The notes beneath the pieces were generated by a model. The model was not told the DNA's origin and did no database searches. It saw only the letters and a program-made list of their open reading frames with translations. A program made the translations under genes and the position numbers. Shown here in pieces: positions 61,465 through 64,000 of a stretch of DNA of 64,000 nt. Numbering within the stretch: position 1 is the stretch's first letter; every line of letters begins with the position of its first letter. Source of the stretch: Sinomonas cyclohexanicum (GTDB taxonomy: Bacteria > Actinomycetota > Actinomycetes > Actinomycetales > Micrococcaceae); the NCBI RefSeq assembly GCF_020886775.1, contig NZ_AP024525.1, positions 682,001-746,000 of the forward strand, written 5' to 3'.

Positions 61465-63693
61465 ATGGCCGGGAGCACGAGGGAAAACATCCATTCAGCG
61501 GAAATTGTGACGGATCGTGACGTGACGCACGACGGCGCGCGGGGCCTTCCGCATGACGCGCACGGAGGGCTCCGGGGCGAGGCCCTGACGGTTCTGCGCA
61601 GCCTCGTGGGCCGGGAGGACGCAGCGTTCCACCCGGGCCAGTTCGAGGCCATCGAGGCGCTCGTGGCCGATCACCGGCGCGCGCTCGTGGTCCAGCGCAC
61701 GGGCTGGGGAAAGTCCGCTGTGTACTTCGTCGCGTCCCTGCTGCTGCGGGCCCGGGGGGCCGGGCCGACGCTGATCGTCTCGCCTCTCCTGGCGCTCATG
61801 CGGGACCAGGTGGCTGCGGCCGCCCGGGCGGGCGTGCGCGCCGTCGCGATCAACTCCGCGAACCGGCTCGAGTGGGATGAGGTGCACGCCGCGCTCGAGG
61901 CGGACGCCGCGGACGTGGTGCTGATCTCGCCGGAGCGGCTCACGAACCCCGGGTTCCGCGAGCAGCACCTGCCCGAGCTGCTGGCCCGGACCGGGCTGCT
62001 CGTCGTGGACGAGGCACACTGCATCTCCGACTGGGGCCACGACTTCCGGCCGGACTACCGGCGCATCGCCTCGCTCATCGGGGAGCTCCCGGCCTCCGTC
62101 CCGGTCCTCGCGACCACCGCGACGGCCAACGCCCGGGTGGTACGCGACATCGAGGAGCAGCTCGGCGCGGGTGTCCTGACCCTGCGGGGCGCCCTGGGGC
62201 GGGAGTCGCTGCGCCTCGGCGTCCTGCGCCTGCCGGATGCGGGCCACCGTCTCGCGTGGCTTCTCGCCCATCTCGAGGAACTGCCGGGAAGCGGCATCAT
62301 CTACACGCTGACGGTCTCCGCGGCGGAGGACACCGCCCGGATCCTCTCCGAGGCGGGCCACCGAGTTCTCGCGTACACCGGCAAGACGGACACCGAGGAC
62401 AGGGAGCGGGCCGAGCAGCTGCTCAAGGACAACGAGGTGAAGGCCCTCGTGGCCACGAGCGCGCTCGGGATGGGCTTCGACAAGCCGGACCTGGGCTTCG
62501 TCGTGCACCTCGGCGCCCCGTCGAGCCCCGTCGCGTACTACCAGCAGGTCGGCCGCGCGGGCCGCGGCGCCGCGAACGCCGACGTGCTGCTGCTGCCCGG
62601 GCCCGAGGACCGCGATATCTGGCGGTACTTCGCCACCGCCTCGATGCCGGACGAGGCCAAGGCGCACGCCGTCATCGCGGCGCTTCAGGAGTCGGGGCGG
62701 GCCCTGTCCACGGTGGCACTCGAGTCCCTCGTCGAGCTGCGGCGCACCCAGCTCGAGCTGCTCCTCAAGGTCCTCGCGGTGGACGGCGCGGTGGAGCGCG
62801 TGGGCGGCGGGTGGCAGGCCACCGGCCTGCCCTGGGAGTACGACGCCGAGCGGTACGCCCGCATCGCCGAGGCCCGCGTTGCCGAGCAGGACTCGATGGT
62901 CGTGTACGAGGAGACGGCCGGATGCCGCATGGAATACATCACGAGCGTGCTGGACGACGAGACCGCCGCCCCGTGCGGGCGGTGCGACAACTGCGCGGGC
63001 CGCTGGTTTCCTGACAGCGTCGACCCCGGGCTCCTCGACCGCGCCGGGACGCAGCTGCGCCACCCCGGCATCCCGATCGAGGCCCGTGCCCAGTGGCCCT
63101 CGGGCATGGACAAGCTCGGCGTCTCGGTCAGGGGCAGGATCCCCGCGGATGAGCAGCTCGCCGAGGGGAGGGCGCTCGGCCGCCTCACGGACCTCGGCTA
63201 CGGCGGGCCCCTGCGCGAGCTCTTCGCCGCCGGCGCGCCGGACACGGAGGTCCCGCCCGCGCTGGCGAGGGCCTGCGTGGAGCTGCTGTCCTCGTGGGCC
63301 CGTGGCGATGCGGCGGCGGGCGCGTGGAGCGGTGCAGGGCGGCCGGCCGCCGTCGTGAGCGTCCCGTCGGCGACACGCCCACAGCTTGTCGATTCGCTCG
63401 CGCGGGGCATCGCCCAGGTGGGCCGGCTGCCGTACCTCGGCGCGCTCGAGCGGACCGAGGCCGCGCGCCCCGGGCAGGGCGGGGGCAACAGCGCCTTCCG
63501 GCTCGCCGGGGTCTGGGCCGCGTTCGACGTCGGCCCCGACCTCCGCGCCGCGCTCGCCGATGCGGAGGGACAGCCCATCCTGTTGGTGGACGACCTCGTG
63601 GACAGCCGGTGGACGATCACCGTTGCCGGGCGGCTGCTGCGCAGGCACGGCGCCGGGTCCGTCCTGCCGATCGCGCTGGCACAGGCCGGATAG
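61465..63693 (+). CDS. RecQ-family helicase with C-terminal phosphoribosyltransferase-like domain
   Basis: 742 residues. RecQ core: ALVVQRTGWGKSAVYF with Walker A K83, PLLALMRDQ, DEAH box 182-185 in DEAHCISDWGHDFRPDYRR, ATTATA, TSALGMGFDKPD and QQVGRAGRG. Zinc-binding cysteines follow in MEYITSVLDDETAAPCGRCDNC and upstream CRM. Instead of RQC/HRDC, the C-terminal part ends in ILLVDDLVDSRWT, with D709, D710, D713 like a PRPP-binding loop. ATG 61465 is weakly supported; the first 35 residues include THDGARG from a REP core. Confidence 0.9.
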   Translation: MAGSTRENIHSAEIVTDRDVTHDGARGLPHDAHGGLRGEALTVLRSLVGREDAAFHPGQFEAIEALVADHRRALVVQRTGWGKSAVYFVASLLLRARGAGPTLIVSPLLALMRDQVAAAARAGVRAVAINSANRLEWDEVHAALEADAADVVLISPERLTNPGFREQHLPELLARTGLLVVDEAHCISDWGHDFRPDYRRIASLIGELPASVPVLATTATANARVVRDIEEQLGAGVLTLRGALGRESLRLGVLRLPDAGHRLAWLLAHLEELPGSGIIYTLTVSAAEDTARILSEAGHRVLAYTGKTDTEDRERAEQLLKDNEVKALVATSALGMGFDKPDLGFVVHLGAPSSPVAYYQQVGRAGRGAANADVLLLPGPEDRDIWRYFATASMPDEAKAHAVIAALQESGRALSTVALESLVELRRTQLELLLKVLAVDGAVERVGGGWQATGLPWEYDAERYARIAEARVAEQDSMVVYEETAGCRMEYITSVLDDETAAPCGRCDNCAGRWFPDSVDPGLLDRAGTQLRHPGIPIEARAQWPSGMDKLGVSVRGRIPADEQLAEGRALGRLTDLGYGGPLRELFAAGAPDTEVPPALARACVELLSSWARGDAAAGAWSGAGRPAAVVSVPSATRPQLVDSLARGIAQVGRLPYLGALERTEAARPGQGGGNSAFRLAGVWAAFDVGPDLRAALADAEGQPILLVDDLVDSRWTITVAGRLLRRHGAGSVLPIALAQAG

Positions 63694-63721
63694 TGAGTGT
63701 GTGACGCACGACACGTCACGA

Positions 63722-63742
63722 AATGATCACGGAATGATCACG
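63722..63742 (+). promoter_or_regulatory. Direct repeat AATGATCACG x2
   Basis: Copies at 63722-63731 and 63733-63742, 11 bases apart, each containing the palindrome TGATCA, 52 bases before the start of the next gene. One-turn spacing suggests a tandem operator. Confidence 0.5.
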
Positions 63743-63794
63743 TTTCGGTAGGGTGGGTGTGGACCACTGCCCGTGACAGCCAGGAAGGGCCCTC

Positions 63795-64000
63795 GTGAGC
63801 CTATTGGCCCCACCGATCGCCCGACGCTTGGCGATGCTTGCCGCCTTGGTGGGTGCAGTGGGCCTCTTCCTCTCGGCGGTCCTCGTCCAGGACGCCGGGC
63901 CAGCCGCGGCGTCCCCGGCGGTGCCGAGCGCCTCCGATCCGGCCACGCCCACTCCGAGTCCGGCCCCGTCCTCGAAGGCGCCAGCCGCCGCGCCTCGTGC
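63795..64000 (+). CDS. Secreted protein, N-terminal part only (cut by window edge)
   Basis: GTG 63795 behind GGAAGGG at 6 bases. The visible 68 residues: MSLLAPPIARRLAML then a hydrophobic core (LAALVGAVGLFLSAVLV) and an AxA-type cleavage site in PAAAS, followed by a Pro/Ser/Ala-rich mature start. A signal peptide is clear; nothing can be said about the function because the rest is outside the window. Confidence 0.75.
   Translation, partial: MSLLAPPIARRLAMLAALVGAVGLFLSAVLVQDAGPAAASPAVPSASDPATPTPSPAPSSKAPAAAPR

Overview
This 64 kb window is a continuous chromosomal stretch of a high-GC (roughly 70% by eye) Gram-positive actinobacterium. The gene set points to the Micrococcaceae, in the Arthrobacter/Sinomonas range: GTP-dependent PEP carboxykinase, fused SiaG-type transporter, c-di-AMP riboswitch ahead of a cell-wall hydrolase, YkcB-like mannosyltransferases beside a GT2/GtrA fusion, ECF42 sigma factor with a DGPF protein, and many GTG/TTG and probably leaderless starts. 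The genus is inferred. I see no phage, insertion sequence, integrase, CRISPR array or rRNA.

Layout. 1-6.6 kb: end of an ABC-2 exporter, tadA, a frameshifted PAP2 phosphatase, upp, then an ECF sigma/one-TM partner/secreted-protein set and a VOC protein. 6.7-10.6 kb: a Pol-Lig type LigD and the ECF42 sigma/DGPF pair. 10.7-21.2 kb: a surface-glycosylation block (two GT39 enzymes and a GT2-GtrA fusion), an EamA transporter, and a histidine kinase/response regulator pair divergent from a membrane-anchored repeat protein. 21.2-25.4 kb: DUF1304 protein, a transglycosylase under a c-di-AMP riboswitch, an orphan winged-helix protein behind a long non-coding region, and a SixA-like phosphatase. 25.5-29.0 kb: operon of a P-loop-less ABC-like protein, a YhgE/Pip membrane protein and a TetR regulator, with a textbook operator-promoter. 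29-32.7 kb: frameshifted MmyB-type regulator, aldo/keto reductase, frameshifted flavoprotein.

32.7-42.2 kb is a complete sialic-acid uptake and breakdown locus: divergent nanR, then siaE-siaF-siaG-siaI-nanA-nanK-nanE on the minus strand. It imports N-acetylneuraminate, cleaves it to ManNAc and pyruvate, phosphorylates ManNAc and epimerises it to GlcNAc-6-P. After it come a 31-bp tandem repeat, tRNA-Arg(ACG), pckG, a PEP-utilising enzyme, a ClpC-like unfoldase with a HAIR-like operator, and poxB. 52.4-58.9 kb holds an NAD(P)-binding protein, a secreted phospholipase C-type esterase, the hmp/nsrR nitric-oxide module and manB. The right end has a second VOC protein, a TPP enzyme broken by two frameshifts, a RecQ helicase fused to a phosphoribosyltransferase-like tail, and the start of a secreted protein.

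Two window-wide patterns stand out. Intergenic regions carry several short repeat families: a REP-like inverted repeat with core GCACGACGGCG that also enters coding ends, and a degenerate 14-bp-period array. In addition, five genes carry six single-base frameshifts, which suggests residual sequencing error more than true gene decay.
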